Source: JANMCE01 sp963791625
GTDB taxonomy: Bacteria > Actinomycetota > Acidimicrobiia > Acidimicrobiales > Ilumatobacteraceae
DNA: 64,000 bases
Assembly: GCA_963791625.1 (NCBI GenBank)
Contig: CAWBTA010000005.1
Location: forward strand, 124,001 to 188,000
Reading direction: 5' to 3'
The notes below the pieces were generated by a model. It was not told the origin of the DNA and ran no database searches. It saw only the letters and a list, made by a program, of their open reading frames with translations. A program made the translations under genes and the position numbers. Below are positions 52,139 through 62,304 of this stretch, piece after piece (position 1 is the first letter of the stretch; each line of letters opens with the position of its first letter).

Positions 52139-53013
52139 AGGGCATCATCCTGGCCGGGGGTTCCGGTACGCGACTGCACCCGGTGACCCGATCGGTCTCC
52201 AAGCAGTTGCTGCCCGTGTACGACAAGCCGATGATCTACTACCCGCTGTCGGTGCTGATGCTGGCCGGCATCCGAGAGATTCTGATCATCTCCACGCCGC
52301 ACGACCTTCCTCTGTTCGAGCGGCTGTTCGGAACCGGAGCCGACATTGGTGTGCAGTTCTCCTACGCCGAGCAGGCAGCGCCCAACGGCCTGGCCGAGGC
52401 GTTCATCATCGGCCGGGAGTTCATCGGTGCCGACGACGTGTGCCTGGTGCTGGGGGACAACATCTTCCACGGCGAGGGCCTGTCGAAGATCCTGCGGTCC
52501 GCGGCCCACGACATTGCCGACCACGGGGGCTGCCAGCTCTTCGGCTATACCGTCTCGGACCCCGAGCGGTACGGCGTCGCCGAGGTCGATCACGACATGC
52601 GCATCCTGTCCATTGAGGAAAAACCGTCGGCGCCCAAGAGCAACATGGCCGTCACCGGGCTGTACTTCTACGACAACACCGTTGTCGATATCGCTGCAAA
52701 CTTGGAGCCGTCACGTCGAGGTGAGCTGGAGATCACCGATGTCAATCGCCACTACGTCGAGGCTGGCAAGGCGCATCTGCAAAAGCTTGGGCGCGGTATG
52801 GCCTGGCTCGATACCGGCACCCACGATTCGCTGCTGGAGGCCGCCACGTTCGTGCAGGTCTTGGAGCATCGCCAGGGCGTGCAGATCGCCTGTATCGAAG
52901 AGATCGCCTTCGAGAACCGCTGGATCACATCCGACCAGCTGTCGACCCTGGCCGAAGCCCTGGGTAAGTCCAGCTACGGCCAGTATCTCCGCCGCGTCGC
53001 GGCCGCAGTCTGA
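52135..53013 (+). CDS. rfbA: Glucose-1-phosphate thymidylyltransferase
   Basis: 292 residues. The nucleotidyltransferase signature is LAGGSGTRLHPVTRSVSKQL with LLPVYDKPMIYYPL, the catalytic Asp lies in LVLGDNIFHG and GMAWLDTGTHDSLLEA closes the substrate site. It makes dTDP-glucose for dTDP-rhamnose or other deoxysugars. The GTG start overlaps the stop of the Fe-S gene. No rfbB/C/D genes follow in this window. Confidence 0.95.
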   Translation: MKGIILAGGSGTRLHPVTRSVSKQLLPVYDKPMIYYPLSVLMLAGIREILIISTPHDLPLFERLFGTGADIGVQFSYAEQAAPNGLAEAFIIGREFIGADDVCLVLGDNIFHGEGLSKILRSAAHDIADHGGCQLFGYTVSDPERYGVAEVDHDMRILSIEEKPSAPKSNMAVTGLYFYDNTVVDIAANLEPSRRGELEITDVNRHYVEAGKAHLQKLGRGMAWLDTGTHDSLLEAATFVQVLEHRQGVQIACIEEIAFENRWITSDQLSTLAEALGKSSYGQYLRRVAAAV

Positions 53014-53025
53014 CGGTATCGTCCT

Positions 53026-53592
53026 CTAGAGATACAGGTCTGCGACGCAGAAGGTGATGTTGGGGCAGTCAAGGGTGAGCTCGTCTTCGGCCCCATGCAC
53101 GGTGTGTACCCAAAGGTCTCCAGCGCGCCGATGCCGTATGACGAAAGGCTCCTCCGGATCCGAACTCACCATCAGGTAGTTCTTCAACGTCGGAATACTT
53201 GAGTACTGACCCAGTTTCACCGTTCGATCGATCCCCTGCGTCGACGGCGATAGCACCTCCACGATGAGACAGGGACTGGTCTCGAATCGATCGTTCTCCC
53301 CGCTGCAGGTGACCATCACATCCGGGTAGAACACGCTGCCCGTGGTAACAACGAGAAGGGCCAAATCAGCCACGAACGCCTCGCACCCTTGGTGGCGCGC
53401 AGCCGCGTGGAGCAAGGCGTGAATGTTCGACGAGATCCGAGCGTGTGAGCGGGAGCCGCCGGTCATGGCGTAAACCACACCGCCAACGAACTCATGACGG
53501 AGTTCCTGGGTGTCTTGCCACCCCCAGTACTCCTCAAGCGTCATGTGGTACGGGTGCCCGTACATCTTCTCCAAAGCGCTCACGCCATTCAT
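53026..53592 (-). CDS. Uma2 family (DUF820) putative PD-(D/E)XK endonuclease
   Basis: 188 residues. TLEEYWGWQDTQELRHEFVGGVVYAMTG, then YPDVMVTCSGEND and CLIVEVLSPSTQGIDRTVKLGQY are the DUF820/Uma2 motifs, with Asp and Glu-Val-Leu forming the presumed nuclease site. Many bacteria have several copies of unknown role. ATG 53592 fits the family start better than the longer frame to 53625. Confidence 0.88.
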   Translation of the reverse strand: MNGVSALEKMYGHPYHMTLEEYWGWQDTQELRHEFVGGVVYAMTGGSRSHARISSNIHALLHAAARHQGCEAFVADLALLVVTTGSVFYPDVMVTCSGENDRFETSPCLIVEVLSPSTQGIDRTVKLGQYSSIPTLKNYLMVSSDPEEPFVIRHRRAGDLWVHTVHGAEDELTLDCPNITFCVADLYL

Positions 53593-53651
53593 CCTACTGG
53601 CTTCGCCTCGTGCACTGAGGTGCACGGGGTCAGGCCCGATAGGTTGTAGGC

Positions 53652-56578
53652 GTGCTGCACGCGGTTTGGGATGACGGGCTGGTCATCTTCGGGTATCGAG
53701 GGCGAGTGCTCGACCGCAAGACGGTTGAATCTTTCGCGTCCACTCTCTTCATTGGGCTCGACGATCAGCAGTCGAACGTACTGGAACTGGCGGCTCCGGG
53801 CCGACGTGGGCCACTTGAAGTGCACTCACTCCGCATCGAAATTCACGACGCGACCGAGGCCTTTCTGCAGCGCGCCTGGGTGCCGTGGCGCAGCCTCAGC
53901 CCGTCGCTGGCGTGGTTCGCGGCGCGGCCCGGTTGAGTCAGGATGTGGCGCAGGCCGGTCTGGTGTTGCCGTCGCTCATGGTTGACACCGACGGACACGG
54001 TGTGGCGAGCTGGCAGCCCGTCATCAACGACCAGATCGGTGGTCGACTGGCCGACCTCACCCGCACGATGCCGACCGTCGTCGGTGCCCTTCGTCCGTCG
54101 CTCGAAGCCTGGCAGATCACCTCCATGGTCACCACCGCGTTCACCGACGACGCCGTTCGCCTCACGTTGGCCGAAACACCAGTCGCCGATCCTTCGCCCA
54201 ACAGCCGCAGTGCCGACGATGTGGTGGCGCGCCGCTTCCTGGGAGCGCTGGCCTCGCGCGACTCTGGCGTCGGAGCGCGGTCGCCGGCGGAACATGCCGC
54301 GTTGCAGCATCTCGCCCAATCGGTGACCCGCTGGACATCGCCGGGAGTCGGACGGTCGGCTACAACCGACATTGCGGTCATGCTGCGCGTCGTCGAGCCG
54401 AATGATCTCGACATCCAGGAAGGCAACGAGCTGGCCGACCTCGATCCCGAGGAATTGCCGTGGCTGGTGGAGATGGTGCTGGCTCCACTCAGCGACCAGA
54501 GTCTGTTGATTCCTGCAGCCGATGTGCTGGCGGATTCGAACAAGGCCGCGTTGTTGAACCTCACCCCGGCCGAAGTCGGGCGCGCCATCAACTTGGCCAA
54601 GCGCAGGGTCGTGCGGGCCGCGCCGTCGTTGGCTGCAGCCTTGGCCGATGATCACGCGACAACCGCTGCACTGCCGCTGGCCGAGATCATCACGTTTCTG
54701 CGCGCCGATGCGTCACGCCTCGAACTGGCCAAGGTGCGGGTGCTGCTGCCGACCTGGTGGGCGAAGAAGCCGCGCACCAAGGTGAAGGGGGAGGCGAAAC
54801 CAAGCGATGCGCCAGTCACATCCGGCGGGCTCGATGTGGCCTCCATCGTCACCGTCGACTGGCAGGTGGCGCTCGACGGCGAGACGCTCACGTCTTCGGA
54901 ATTGACCCGTTTGGCGGAGGCGAAGCAGGAGCTTGTCTACATCCGCAACAAGTGGGTTCGCTTTGACCCCGACAGCATCGCCCAGGTGCTCACGGCGCTG
55001 ACCCGGGTGAAACGCGAGCGGTCTACGTTAAGCGCTATTGAAGTCGTACAGATCGGCGCCGATGCCGACCTCGAAGTGTCAGGTGAAGGATGGGTCGAAG
55101 AGCTGCTGGCCGGTCTGCCCGACGACCGCATTACGCCCCTTCCCGAACCCGTTGGTTTCGTCGGGAATCTTCGGCCGTATCAGCAGCGCGGCCTTGGTTG
55201 GCTGGCATTCCTCCAGCGCATCGGTCTGGGCGGTTGCCTGGCCGACGACATGGGCCTTGGTAAGACGGCACAGCTCCTGGCCCTGCTCGCCCACGAGCGC
55301 CAAGGCGGCACGACGGTGTGGCCGACGCTCGTTGTCTGTCCGCTCTCGGTCGTGCGGAACTGGGAGACGGAATCCGCTCGATTCACACCCGGGTTGAAGG
55401 TGCTGGTCCTGCATGGTCCCGGTCGCCCGAAAGGTGATGAACTGGCGGCGGCCGTTCGCGGTCACGACCTCGTGGTCACCACGTACGCCACCGCCACACG
55501 CGATGCCGTGGCGCTCGCGGCGATTCGTTGGGATCGCCTCGTTGCCGACGAGGCGCAGAACGTGAAGAACCCGAGTACCACCGCCGCACGCGCGCTACGT
55601 CGGATTCCTGCCCGACAAAAGGTTGCCCTCACCGGCACCCCGGTGGAAAATCGGTTGTCCGAACTGTGGGCCGTGTGCGATCTGGTCAACCCGGGTCTGC
55701 TCGGCAACGCCACCAAGTTCCGTCAGCACTTCGCGGTGCCGATTGAGCGGAACCGTGACGTGGAGCGGACGGACGAATTGCGGGCGATGGTGCAGCCGTT
55801 CATGTTGCGTCGCTCAAAGGCTGACCGCTCGCTCGTGCCCGACCTGCCACCCAAGTTGGAACAAGTTGCGTATGCAACGTTGACGAGAGAGCAGGCAACG
55901 CTCTATCAGTCGGTCGTTGACGTGCTGCTCTCCACGCTCGATCATCTCGATGGCATTGACCGGCGTGGCGCGATCCTGGCGGCGATTACGCGGCTGAAGC
56001 AGATCTGCAATCACCCGGCTCACTACCTGGCCGATGGCAGCGTGCTGGCGGGGCGGAGCGGCAAGCTCGCTCGCTTCGACGAGTTGGTCGGCGACCTGCT
56101 CGACGCCGACGAGAAGATGCTGGTCTTCACGCAGTATCGGGAGATGGGTCTCATCCTCGCTCGACATCTTCGCGAGCACCTGAGGCTCGATGTGCCCTTC
56201 CTGCATGGCGGCGTGTCAAAGACGAAGCGCGACAAAATGGTCGACCAGTTCCAAGAGGGTGCCGGCGGGCCCATTCTGCTCGTGTCGCTGAAGGCGGGTG
56301 GCAGCGGTCTCAACCTCACTGCTGCCAGCCAGGTGGTGCACTACGACCGCTGGTGGAATCCGGCCGTCGAAAATCAGGCCAGTGATCGGGCTTGGCGCAT
56401 CGGTCAGACGCGCACCGTGCTCGTGCACAAGATGGTGTGCCAGGGCACGGTGGAAGAACGCATCGATGCACTGATCGAAGGCAAGAAGGACCTGGCCGAC
56501 CGTGTGGTCGGCTCCGGCGAAGGTTGGATCACCGAACTGACCACGTCGGAAATCCGAGATCTGCTGGTGCTGCGATGA
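53652..56578 (+). pseudogene. SNF2-family DEAD/DEAH helicase, frameshift near residue 90
   Basis: The first frame (GTG 53652, MLHAVWDDGLVIFGYRG) resembles the N terminus of actinobacterial SNF2 helicases and reaches LSPSLAWFAARPG before a stop at 53936. The next frame continues the family as ARLSQDVAQAGLVLPSLMVD without a gap, so a base was lost or two gained between about 53910 and 53930. The rest is intact: Walker A DDMGLGKTAQ, DEAQ box VADEAQNVKNPST, and the second RecA lobe (KAGGSGLNLTAASQVVHYDRWWNP). Translation from GTG 53885 alone would give an 897-residue protein with all catalytic motifs, so function may survive. It couples to the SWIM gene. Confidence 0.8.
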
Positions 56579-57228
56579 GTGTTGGCCCGACCCTCGGTCA
56601 CATTGGCCGTCTGCTCGCCGCCCTAGCTGACAGCGGGCGCCTGGTGCGTGGCCATGAGCTGGTGGAAGACGGTCGTGTGCGCGACCTCATCATTGCGGCC
56701 GAACGCATTGAAGCCGTTGTATGGGGTTCGCGCCACGACCCCTATGAGGTCATCATCCATGTGCCATCGGGTGGTGAGTTGCCGACGGATCCTCGCCAGC
56801 TCCGGTTTTCCTGCACCTGCCCCGACTGGGGCGACCCCTGCAAGCACGCTGTTGCCGTAGCGTTGTCGGCCGCCAACGAGTTGGATGGCAACCATCGACT
56901 GCTGAAGACGCTGCTGGGCGATGCCGCTATCGCGCCCGGCCAGGAAGACCCACTCGACGTAGCAGCCCGCGAGCGATCAGTTGTCGTTGCAACCACCGTC
57001 TCGCCGCCGCGTGAACGACCGACATGGGCGCAGGATCTCACGGAGGGAAGGCCGCCTACGACCGTTGAAGGTTGGCTCGGCGAGGACCCCGGTCGCCAAC
57101 CCGCCGTCCCTCCCCTCGAGGAAGACCCGACGGAACTCTTCTTGTCGCTCGGCGCACTTCACGTAGGTGACGGTCCGGACCTGGCACCGTCACTCCAGCT
57201 GTTGATCTATCGCCTGACCGAGGGCTAA
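56575..57228 (+). CDS. SWIM zinc-finger protein
   Basis: 217 residues from ATG 56575, overlapping the helicase stop. The SWIM motif CTCPDWGDPCKHAVAV (CxCx6CxH) lies near residue 80, after GRLVRGHELVEDGRVRDLI, and a Pro-rich region follows. SWIM proteins encoded after SNF2 helicases are a known pair and are thought to bind DNA or help the helicase. The longer in-frame ORF to 56392 is ignored because of the coupled start. Confidence 0.87.
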   Translation: MSVGPTLGHIGRLLAALADSGRLVRGHELVEDGRVRDLIIAAERIEAVVWGSRHDPYEVIIHVPSGGELPTDPRQLRFSCTCPDWGDPCKHAVAVALSAANELDGNHRLLKTLLGDAAIAPGQEDPLDVAARERSVVVATTVSPPRERPTWAQDLTEGRPPTTVEGWLGEDPGRQPAVPPLEEDPTELFLSLGALHVGDGPDLAPSLQLLIYRLTEG

Positions 57229-58397
57229 CCCCGTGACGCGGCGACCGCGTCGAGATAGGCCTGACTCGCGGGCAGCTTCGGCGAGCCCGTGCCGCGCCAG
57301 TCGTACAACTCGGAGAAGAGCCACACATACTTGTCGGTACTCTTGCGGGCGGCAGTCAGAATGCTCTGCAGTTGCTCGGGCGTGTACGGGCCCTCTGAGC
57401 GCCTGATGTTGCCGTCCATGGTCTGACTCGCAACCAGAACGGTGGACTTGTACGTGGCTGCCGTGACTGCGCCGGAAGGGACCAGGGGCCCCTTGCTGTC
57501 GGCCAAGCCGGACTTCTGCCAGGCGTACGCCTTTTGAAAGTCCTGCGGTGTGCGCTGGTAGTAGCTCTCGCCACCGTCGATCAGCGTGGCCTTTGACCCT
57601 GCCACCGATTCGACCATCCCGACGAAGAACGGACCAGCCAGCTCGTTCGCCCACGCCACGTCGTTGCCACCCATGTTCGACTGCCGGTAGGACGCCTTGT
57701 CGGAAATGGCAGCGCCGCGCAGGGAGAAGATCACGCCGGTTGGCCAGGCTTCTTTGATTGCATCTGCAACTTGTTTACCGCGTGCTTGCGATTTCGCCTT
57801 GGCATCGTCGGGCAGTGACCATGGCCGAACCGGCGCCTTCGAGTAGTCGACCGGCGTCGGGATGGTGTCGTAGTCCCACGGATTCGGCCCCTTGCCGTAG
57901 TACTCGGTGTCGACCATGACGCCATCGAACATGCCCGTGGTCTGTGCCGCTTTGGCGTAGATGGCCAGGTTGGATGCGATGGTGGTCCACGCCGCGTCGT
58001 TCTTTACGTCGTAGGGGGAGGGCTTTCCGGCCTCGCCATCGTCGTAGATCCGGCAAAGCAGAAAGTTGTGCACCACCTTGGTCAACTTGGGCATCGCCGC
58101 CATATCTGCCTGCGCTGCGGCTTCATCGATGGGCTTCACGCTGCAAGGGTTGACGGCTGGCAAGATCGTGATTCCGTCAAAAGGAAGCGCATCGATCTTG
58201 GCCGCGTTCTTCGCCGTGACATCAACCTTGGCGGCGTCGAAGCCGTGCTCGATCAGGAGCGGTTTGACATTCGGTGGTGGCGTGACCGGCGACGGAGTTG
58301 CGGTCTTCTTTCCGCATCCGCTCAGCACCCCAACAATCAGCGCCACGACCACTCCTGCGTGCCACAATGTCCGACGCGAAGCTCGCCTAGGCGTCAT
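57225..58397 (-). CDS. Lipoprotein with TIM-barrel, glycoside-hydrolase-like appearance
   Basis: About 390 residues. The N terminus MTPRRASRRTLWHAG leads to a hydrophobic core and the lipobox VLSGC. The mature part has alternating strand/helix pattern with PFDGITILPAVNP, TGMFDGVMVDTEYYG (a VDTE motif at the end of a strand, where retaining glycosidases put catalytic acids) and WLFSELYDWRG. No family is recognised with certainty. It is anchored outside the membrane. An in-frame ATG at 58460 is the alternative start. Confidence 0.65.
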   Translation of the reverse strand: MTPRRASRRTLWHAGVVVALIVGVLSGCGKKTATPSPVTPPPNVKPLLIEHGFDAAKVDVTAKNAAKIDALPFDGITILPAVNPCSVKPIDEAAAQADMAAMPKLTKVVHNFLLCRIYDDGEAGKPSPYDVKNDAAWTTIASNLAIYAKAAQTTGMFDGVMVDTEYYGKGPNPWDYDTIPTPVDYSKAPVRPWSLPDDAKAKSQARGKQVADAIKEAWPTGVIFSLRGAAISDKASYRQSNMGGNDVAWANELAGPFFVGMVESVAGSKATLIDGGESYYQRTPQDFQKAYAWQKSGLADSKGPLVPSGAVTAATYKSTVLVASQTMDGNIRRSEGPYTPEQLQSILTAARKSTDKYVWLFSELYDWRGTGSPKLPASQAYLDAVAASRG

Positions 58398-58487
58398 TGT
58401 CTGTTCGGCACCCGCCGCCGGTTGCTCCGTCACGATGTGAACGTTAGACGGAATCATCATGTCGGCGGGAGCGCCGATCTTCGGTCT

Positions 58488-59051
58488 CTAGTGGAAGTTT
58501 TCGTGATAGCGGCTGGGAGTCGGGCCACGTTGGCCCTGGTACTTCGAGCCGGATGCGCCTGAGCCGTACGGTTTGTCGGCCGGTGTGGTCATGGTGAGGA
58601 AGCTGATCTGGCCCACCTTCATACCGGGGTACAGCGTGATGGGCAGATTGGCGACGTTCGCGAGCTCCAAGGTGACGTGACCGTCAAAACCGGCATCGAT
58701 AAATCCGGCAGTGGAATGGATAAGCAGGCCCAACCGGCCCAAGCTGGACTTGCCTTCGATGCGGCCGACGAGATCGTCCGGGACGCCCACACGCTCAAGG
58801 GTGGCCCCGAGTACGAACTCGCCAGGGTGCAGGATGAAAACGCCGTCCTCGGCCACTTCGACTTCTTCGGTCAAGAAGCGCATGTCCTGCTTGAGGTCGA
58901 TGATGCCGGCCGAATGGTTGCGAAAGATGCGGAAGAACCGGTCGAGCTTCACATCAACGGAAGACGGTTGAATGCACGACTCATCGAGTGGATCGAGCAC
59001 GATGCGCCCGGCCGCCAACTGTTCACGAAGAGACCGATCAGACAGGATCAC
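58488..59051 (-). CDS. dcd: dCTP deaminase (Dcd), possibly bifunctional dUTP-forming/dUMP-forming
   Basis: 187 residues. MILSDRSLREQLAAGRIVLDPL, CIQPSSVDVKLDRFFRIF, GRIEGKSSLGRLGLLIHSTAGFID and YPGMKVGQISFL are the Dcd motifs, with the catalytic Glu in HSTAGFID-DAGFDG vicinity. The C-terminal KYQGQRGPTPSRYHENF closes over the nucleotide. In mycobacteria this family both deaminates dCTP and hydrolyses dUTP; whether that holds here cannot be seen by eye. Confidence 0.94.
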   Translation of the reverse strand: MILSDRSLREQLAAGRIVLDPLDESCIQPSSVDVKLDRFFRIFRNHSAGIIDLKQDMRFLTEEVEVAEDGVFILHPGEFVLGATLERVGVPDDLVGRIEGKSSLGRLGLLIHSTAGFIDAGFDGHVTLELANVANLPITLYPGMKVGQISFLTMTTPADKPYGSGASGSKYQGQRGPTPSRYHENFH

Positions 59052-59168
59052 GAGCGAGACGTTAGTTATGTTTGGTCGACGGAATGCAATGCTCTGGGCT
59101 GGTCGCTCAGATCGGGCAGGATGATGACTGCCGCTTGTTCGGAGTTGGTTCGCAGAGGGGGATAGAAC

Positions 59169-60038
59169 GTGAGTTCAGTGTGTGTCATCGGGAACCCGGC
59201 CGCGGGCGACGGGTCTGCTGAGGCCGTTGCCAATGCCGTGGTGGCGGCAGCCGTTGCTGCCTGCCATGATGTCACGCTGTCGCTGCCCGAATCTGAGGCC
59301 GGTACCAACGCTGCGCTTCGCAATGCACTGCAAACCGAGGTCGACCGGGTCATCGTTGTAGGCGGCGACGGCATTGTGCACCTCGCGGTCAACGCGCTGG
59401 CCACGACGGGCGTTGTGCTGGGCATCGTCCCCATCGGCACCGGTAACGATGCTGCTCGCGCGCTTGGCCTTCCCGCTTCGCCTGCTGCAGCAATTGAAGC
59501 GGCCCTGCAACCCGCGGTCGACGTGGATGCCATACAAACCGAGCACGGATGGGCGCTCACGGTTGCCACGGCAGGTTTCGGCGTAGCCGTGAACAAACGA
59601 GCAAACCGGCTGCGATGGCCACGGGGCGCTGCGCTCTACAAACGAGCCACGATCGAAGAGTTGCCGGGTCTGCGCCCTCTGCCTCTCACACTCATCGTCG
59701 ACGGGGTTTCGCATGATGTCTCGGTGACGCTGATCGCGGTCGGCAACGGCGCCTACTTTGGCGGAAATATGAAGATCTGCCCCGCGGCCGATCCGTTCGA
59801 CGGACTGCTCGACGTCACCGTCGTCGGCAAACTCGGCCGTGTTGAACTGCTGCGCTTCTTCCCCACCGTGTTCACGGGAACCCATCTCTCGCACCCGCAG
59901 GTAAGCACGTACCGGGGTCGTGTCATCGAACTGAGGGGCCCCGCCGAGTTCTGGGCCGACGGCGAACCGATGGGTCTACTGCCCGCCACCTTTAAGGCGA
60001 TTCCGCGGGCCTTACGAATCGTGGGCGTGTCACGCTAA
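59169..60038 (+). CDS. Diacylglycerol/lipid kinase family protein
   Basis: 289 residues. The nucleotide motif VIVVGGDGIVHLAVNAL and the phosphate loop GIVPIGTGNDAARALG are the DAGK catalytic signature. AYFGGNMKICPAADPFDG and the C-terminal WADGEPMG complete the fold. It phosphorylates a lipid, for example diacylglycerol or a related alcohol; which one is not decided by sequence alone. Confidence 0.92.
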   Translation: MSSVCVIGNPAAGDGSAEAVANAVVAAAVAACHDVTLSLPESEAGTNAALRNALQTEVDRVIVVGGDGIVHLAVNALATTGVVLGIVPIGTGNDAARALGLPASPAAAIEAALQPAVDVDAIQTEHGWALTVATAGFGVAVNKRANRLRWPRGAALYKRATIEELPGLRPLPLTLIVDGVSHDVSVTLIAVGNGAYFGGNMKICPAADPFDGLLDVTVVGKLGRVELLRFFPTVFTGTHLSHPQVSTYRGRVIELRGPAEFWADGEPMGLLPATFKAIPRALRIVGVSR

Positions 60039-60060
60039 CCTGCGTAGTTGTTGCAGTTCT

Positions 60061-60134
60061 GCGGGTGTAGTTCAGAGGCAGAACATCAGCTTCCCAAGCT
60101 GAGAACGCGGGTTCGATTCCCGTCACCCGCTCCA
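60061..60134 (+). tRNA. tRNA-Gly (CCC)
   Basis: Acceptor GCGGGTG pairs with CACCCGC; the anticodon loop TTCCCAA carries CCC; the T arm has TTCGATT; discriminator T and encoded CCA at 60132-60134. A broken tyrosine integrase begins about 110 nt downstream, so its 3' end is the probable integration site. Confidence 0.95.
60108..60134 (+). other. Probable attachment site (attL) at tRNA-Gly 3' end
   Basis: Tyrosine integrases commonly recombine at the T arm and acceptor end of a tRNA. The integrase remnant lies directly after this tRNA. I could not find a second copy of the 3' end to mark the other edge, which may lie beyond 64 kb or be lost. Confidence 0.4.
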
Positions 60135-60244
60135 TTGAATTCCCAGTTCAGAGTGGTACTGCGCTCTCCGAGTCGGCGCTCCGCAAATGCGTCGTCGTGC
60201 CAGTTCCGTGCCACATCCGTGCCATAACGGATACGATCGTCGCC

Positions 60245-61417
60245 ATGGCGTCGCACCAGTTGGGGCAAGCGTGCGCAAGCTTCCGTCGGGGCGATTCCAG
60301 GCGCGCTACTGCATCGATCTACGTCTGGCACATCGGCGCCGGCGACGTTCCGCACGAAGACGCGAGGCCGACGCGTACCTCGCCTCGCGTGCGCGCCGAT
60401 ATCGACCGCGGCGTGTGGCTCGACCCGGGCGCCGGCAAGGTGACGGTCGCCGAGTACTCGTCGCGCTGGCTCGCGCGAGCGACCGCAGCTTCGGCCGCGC
60501 ACCGTCGAGCTGTACGAGGGTCTGTTGCGCACTCACATCTCCCGGCGCTCGGCGCGACGCGAGATGAGCCAGCTCACGCCGGCCGCGAGTGCGTGAGTGG
60601 CGCGCGACGATGATCTGCGCGCGGGCAAGCCCGGCGCCTCGACGGTGGCGAAGTGCTACCGACTGCTACACGCAATCTTCGCTACCGCGGTGGAGGACGG
60701 CATCGTGCCGCGCAACCCGTGCATCATCAAGGGCGCGTCGACGAGCGGCCCGCCGAGCGCCCGGTCGCGTCGATAGCCCAGGTGTTCGAGATCGCCGACG
60801 CGATCGAGCCGCGAGTTCCGGGCGATGGTGATGCTCGGCACGTTCTGCGGCCTGCGCCTCGGCGAGATCCGCGCCCTCGGCGTGCGTCATGTCGATCTGC
60901 TGCATCGCACCGTTCGGGTGGAGGAGCAGATACCAGGAGCTCTCGAACGGCGAGCTCGTGCTCGGGCCGCCGAAGTCCGACGCCGGCGTGCGCACGGTCG
61001 CGATCCCGCCGGTGATCATGCCCGAGCTCGAGGCGCACCTCGCGTCGTTCGCGGCGTCGGGGCCGACGGCCTGCTGTTCAGCGACCACGAACGGCGCACC
61101 ACTGCGTCGAGCGACGCTTCTACACGGCGTGGAGCCGAGCGATGAAGGCGGTCGGCATCACCGGGCTGCGCTTCCACGACCTCCGCCACACCGGCAACAC
61201 CCTCGCGGCCATGACCGGCGCGAGCACGAAGGAACTGATGTCGCGGATGGGCCAGTCGTCGCCACGCGCGGCGCTGATCTACCAGCACGCAACACAGGAC
61301 CGCGACGAAGCAATCGCCAACGGCCTGAGTTCGCTCATCGAAGCCCAACGCCCCGACCCCACGCCGCCGACCCCGGTCGTACCGATCAGGATTGGTCTGA
61401 CTCACGGACAGCCTTAA
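60245..61417 (+). pseudogene. Tyrosine recombinase/integrase, degraded by many frameshifts
   Basis: The protein can be read only by changing frame at least six times: VRKLPSGRFQARY; then RADIDRGVWLDPGAGKVTVA (N-terminal SAM-like DNA-binding domain); GASTVAKCYRLLHAIFATAV; MVMLGTFCGLRLGEIRAL with catalytic Arg; LVLGPPKSDAGVRTVAIPP; and finally KAVGITGLRFHDLRHTGN (HxLRH) and IYQHATQDRDE with the nucleophile Tyr. Order and spacing match phage-type integrases. The region is richer in G+C than the surroundings. No frame spans more than about 140 codons of real homology, so it cannot be functional as read, unless the sequence is poor. Confidence 0.85.
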
Positions 61418-62302
61418 CTTGCGAGAGCGACCAGGGCCTCATCGACTTCGCTGCGATGTCGTGGATCGCAGGCGGCCCAACGTGCTTCGTCGGCGTCGAG
61501 ATCGGCGATGAATTGGAACCGGGGTCGGACGCGGGCTTCCCAGCCGGGAATGTCGACGGGCCGGGTGAGGGCACGGAAGCGAGTCAGGGTGGAAGTCGCG
61601 TTCGTGACGTGGCCGCAGTGTGTCGGCCGGATCGAGCGGCTTGTCGCCGCGGTGATCATCGACAACATCTCCCCAGACCTTGAGGACCCACAGTCGACGG
61701 ACGAGCGCCTCGTCGATGGATCGATTCGCAAACTGTTGCAAGTCGTACAGATCTCGGCCGAGTGACGTTCGTCGGTAGCGCGCTGTGTTTCTCGGCGCAC
61801 GTCTTCCGGCTTCGGCGACAACGGGCACAAGCGGAAGCGCGAAACCGTAGTGACGGTGAATCGGTAGCGGAACAAACCGAGTAGCTCCGGCTCAAGAGCG
61901 ATAGGCCGTCGAGCAAACTCGACACTTGCCGCGATCGTGGGCGAGCCCAAGGTCGGATGACTGATCTTCATGTCCCAGTGACGGCCATCGCCACGGCTTG
62001 GCTCAAGGCGATACTGAAACCCACCTTATCTGGTTGCCGTCGATGATGGCGCATACGGCGAGCACGACATCTTCATCAGGTGCCGCTAAGTCGAGGTCGG
62101 TTGAAAACCGCCCATCATTTCCGAGCCGGCACTTTCGCAAGCTCGTCCCGCCCTTGAACGTGAGGCTGCCGTCATCGAAGACGCCCGCTTCGACGAGCAG
62201 GTAGAGAAGATGGTCTTGCGCGACGTCGAGCAGCGCTGCGTCGTAGGCGTCGGCCCGGCCCATTCCGTGGCGGGCGATCAGCGGGCGCGTGAGCTCGGCC
62301 AC
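61414..62302 (-). pseudogene. AbiEii-type nucleotidyltransferase toxin, broken by frameshifts
   Basis: From GTG 62302 the frame gives VAELTRPLIARHGMGRADAYD, then GSLTFKGGTSLRKCRLGNDG and RFSTDLDLAAPDEDVV, the AbiEii nucleotidyltransferase core (GGTSLxK, then D-D/L). It shifts near 62040, continues as MKISHPTLGSPTIAASVEFA and IALEPELLG, shifts again to YRRTSLGRDLYDLQQFANRS, then LVRRLWVLKVWGDVVDD, and ends in a third frame (PVDIPGWEARVRPRFQFIAD). The gene order after AbiEi (stop at 62305-62307) is that of a type IV toxin-antitoxin operon. The active form blocks tRNA by nucleotide addition during phage attack. Confidence 0.8.
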
Positions 62303-62304
62303 CG

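Noticed and set aside
53885..53940. Programmed -1 frameshift in the SNF2 gene
   Set aside because: No slippery heptamer or downstream pseudoknot was seen at the junction; an indel is simpler.
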